From Ruegeria sp. SCSIO 43209 (GTDB lineage Bacteria > Pseudomonadota > Alphaproteobacteria > Rhodobacterales > Rhodobacteraceae): a stretch of DNA of 64,000 nt. The stretch spans positions 3,063,001 through 3,127,000 of the forward strand of contig NZ_CP065359.1 in NCBI RefSeq assembly GCF_019904295.1, given 5' to 3'. A program made the position numbers and the translations under genes. The stretch's first letter is position 1, and each line of letters begins with the position of its first letter. The notes below the pieces were generated by a model. The model saw only the letters and a program-made list of their open reading frames with translations, did no database searches and was not told the DNA's origin. Positions 62,701 through 64,000 of this stretch are shown in pieces.

Positions 62701-63813
62701 TTAGTAGACGACCACTGATCGGATACTCTCGCCCTTATGCATCAGGTCGAAACCGTGGTTGATGTCATCCAGGCCCATGGTGTGGGTAATCATGGGGTCG
62801 ATCTCGATCTTCCCGTCCATGTACCAATCCACGATTTTCGGGACGTCGGTGCGTCCACGCGCTCCGCCAAACGCGGTGCCACGCCATGAGCGGCCAGTAA
62901 CCAGTTGGAACGGTCGAGTCGAGATTTCAGCGCCCGCAGGTGCCACACCGATGATGATCGATTCACCCCAGCCCTTGTGAGCCGATTCCAGTGCCGCTCG
63001 CATTACGCCGACATTGCCTGTGGCGTCAAAGGTATAATCCGCGCCGCCCTTGGTCAGGTTGACCAGATACGGCACCAGATCACCTTCGACCTCAGAGGGG
63101 TTCACGAAATCGGTCATGCCGAACTTGGTCGCCATTTCCACCTTGGCTGGATTCAAATCAACGCCCACGATCTGATCCGCGCCAGCCAGACGCAGGCCCT
63201 GAATCACGTTCAGGCCGATACCGCCCAAGCCGAACACGATGGCACGGCTGCCAATTTCTACCTTGGCAGTGTTGATCACCGCGCCAATTCCGGTGGTCAC
63301 GCCGCAGCCGATATAGCAGATCTTGTCAAAGGGCGCGTCCTCACGCACTTTGGCGAGCGCGATTTCAGGCAGAACCGTATGGTTCGAGAAGGTCGAGCAG
63401 CCCATGTAGTGCAGGATCGGATCGCCATCCAACGTAGAAAAACGCGAGGTGCCATCCGGCATGAGGCCCTGGCCTTGGGTTTCGCGAATTGCCTGGCACA
63501 GGTTGGTCTTGGGATGCAGGCAGTATTCGCACTCACGGCACTCGGGCGTATAGAGCGGGATGACGTGATCGCCGGGTTTCAGGCTGGTTACACCCGGGCC
63601 GACCTCAAGCACGACACCTGCGCCTTCATGGCCCAGAATGGCGGGAAACAAGCCTTCAGGGTCGGCGCCCGACAGGGTGAATTCATCGGTATGGCAAATG
63701 CCTGTCGCCTTGATCTCGACCAGAACCTCGCCCGCTTTGGGGCCTTCAAGGTTTACGTCCATCACTTCCAAAGGTTTGCCTGCCTGAACGGCGACGGCGG
63801 CACGGGTACGCAT
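62701..63813 (-). CDS. adhC: S-(hydroxymethyl)glutathione dehydrogenase / class III alcohol dehydrogenase
   Basis: A 370-residue zinc alcohol dehydrogenase oxidising the formaldehyde-glutathione adduct and reducing S-nitrosoglutathione. Catalytic zinc ligands are in [13 protein letters not shown] and [10 protein letters not shown], and the structural zinc cysteines in [18 protein letters not shown]. The third catalytic ligand is in [14 protein letters not shown]. The NAD site is [13 protein letters not shown]. The C-terminal RSVVVY is typical. Formaldehyde arises in these bacteria from methylated compounds. fghA (S-formylglutathione hydrolase) is not within the window. Monocistronic as far as can be seen. 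Confidence 0.95.
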   Translation of the reverse strand: MRTRAAVAVQAGKPLEVMDVNLEGPKAGEVLVEIKATGICHTDEFTLSGADPEGLFPAILGHEGAGVVLEVGPGVTSLKPGDHVIPLYTPECRECEYCLHPKTNLCQAIRETQGQGLMPDGTSRFSTLDGDPILHYMGCSTFSNHTVLPEIALAKVREDAPFDKICYIGCGVTTGIGAVINTAKVEIGSRAIVFGLGGIGLNVIQGLRLAGADQIVGVDLNPAKVEMATKFGMTDFVNPSEVEGDLVPYLVNLTKGGADYTFDATGNVGVMRAALESAHKGWGESIIIGVAPAGAEISTRPFQLVTGRSWRGTAFGGARGRTDVPKIVDWYMDGKIEIDPMITHTMGLDDINHGFDLMHKGESIRSVVVY

Positions 63814-63942
63814 GGTGCTTGTCTCCCTGTCTGTTTTGCCCGACCCTGCGTCAAATACAGGGTTTTTTCAACTGCGCTTTCATGACAGGTTGGCTAAATC
63901 TTTGATATTTCAGAAACGACATCACCAGAAAGCCCTGCGCCA

Positions 63943-64000
63943 ATGTACCGTTTATTTCCGATCCTAATTCTTCTGACCGCATGTTCTGAGACCTCTGCAC
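63943..64000 (+). CDS. Lipoprotein gene, 5' end only
   Basis: The last 58 bases open with ATG and read MYRLFPILILLTACSETSA, a lipoprotein signal peptide with the lipobox LLTAC, then run off the edge. The ribosome site is weak (GCCCTGCGCCA precedes it). The gene is divergent from adhC with 129 bases between the starts. Nothing more can be said about the product. Confidence 0.55.
   Translation, partial: MYRLFPILILLTACSETSA

Noticed and set aside
62905..63885. 326-codon open frame opposite the formaldehyde dehydrogenase
   Set aside because: It is antisense to a clearly conserved gene, lacks a ribosome site and shows no recognisable domain.

Overview
The window reads as chromosomal DNA of a roseobacter-type marine alphaproteobacterium (order Rhodobacterales). 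Grounds are the moderately high GC, dense operons joined by ATGA overlaps, the FliL/MotE/MotA flagellar order, a CtrA-like box at the flagellar promoter, and family matches throughout. No tRNA, rRNA, insertion sequence, prophage or CRISPR array was seen. This is core and niche-adaptation chromosome rather than an obvious island. All family calls come from reading motifs; no search was run.

Layout. 0-7.7 kb: the tail of an MlaC-type lipid-transfer gene, a methyltransferase, and a GtsABCD-like sugar ABC transporter on the minus strand. A GltR/GtrS-like two-component system is divergent from it, and five 10-bp-phased hexamer positions lie between them. 7.7-15.7 kb: flagellar genes in two divergent arms, fliF-fliH-fliN-fliP (minus) and fliL-orf171-motE-motA-orf715 (plus), with a CtrA-like box between. 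15.7-16.4 kb: a lower-GC stretch with no convincing gene. 16.4-22.5 kb: betB with a TetR/BetI-like palindrome, a small two-repeat protein, a potassium channel, trhO, and the NAD salvage genes pncA and pncB. 22.5-29 kb: a five-gene peptide-type ABC transporter operon ending in an aldehyde dehydrogenase. 29-36.5 kb: panBC, glpK, smpB, idi, a c-type cytochrome, a P1-family peptidase, an SDR and arfB. 36.5-46.6 kb: a queuosine-precursor transporter, a phytase-like esterase, mepA, an MFS permease, a YggT protein, recQ, yaaA, a VOC protein and a hybrid histidine kinase. 46.6-53.3 kb: a translationally coupled MoxR / DUF58 / BatA-DUF4159 / vWA-like operon. 53.3-64 kb: a DUF1285 protein, two EamA permeases, a hydroxypyruvate isomerase-like protein, polA, a YrbL-like kinase, a zf-CHCC protein, an ABC ATPase without a neighbouring permease, a DUF1203 protein, glutathione-dependent formaldehyde dehydrogenase, and the start of a lipoprotein gene.

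How genes work together. The sugar transporter and its two-component system look like one substrate-responsive uptake module. The two flagellar arms supply the MS ring, export gate, switch and stator support. smpB and arfB, both for rescue of stalled ribosomes, lie within about 4 kb of each other. Directly in front of arfB on its own strand is a leader-like element. It has a 16-nt complement to the 16S rRNA tail serving as a Shine-Dalgarno, an 18-codon ORF, a second segment that could pair with that Shine-Dalgarno, and an intrinsic terminator ending about 30 nt before the arfB start. I consider this the most interesting and least explained structure here. The tandem 38-residue repeats at 18.0-18.35 kb, the phased repeats at 5.45 kb and the MoxR operon come next.
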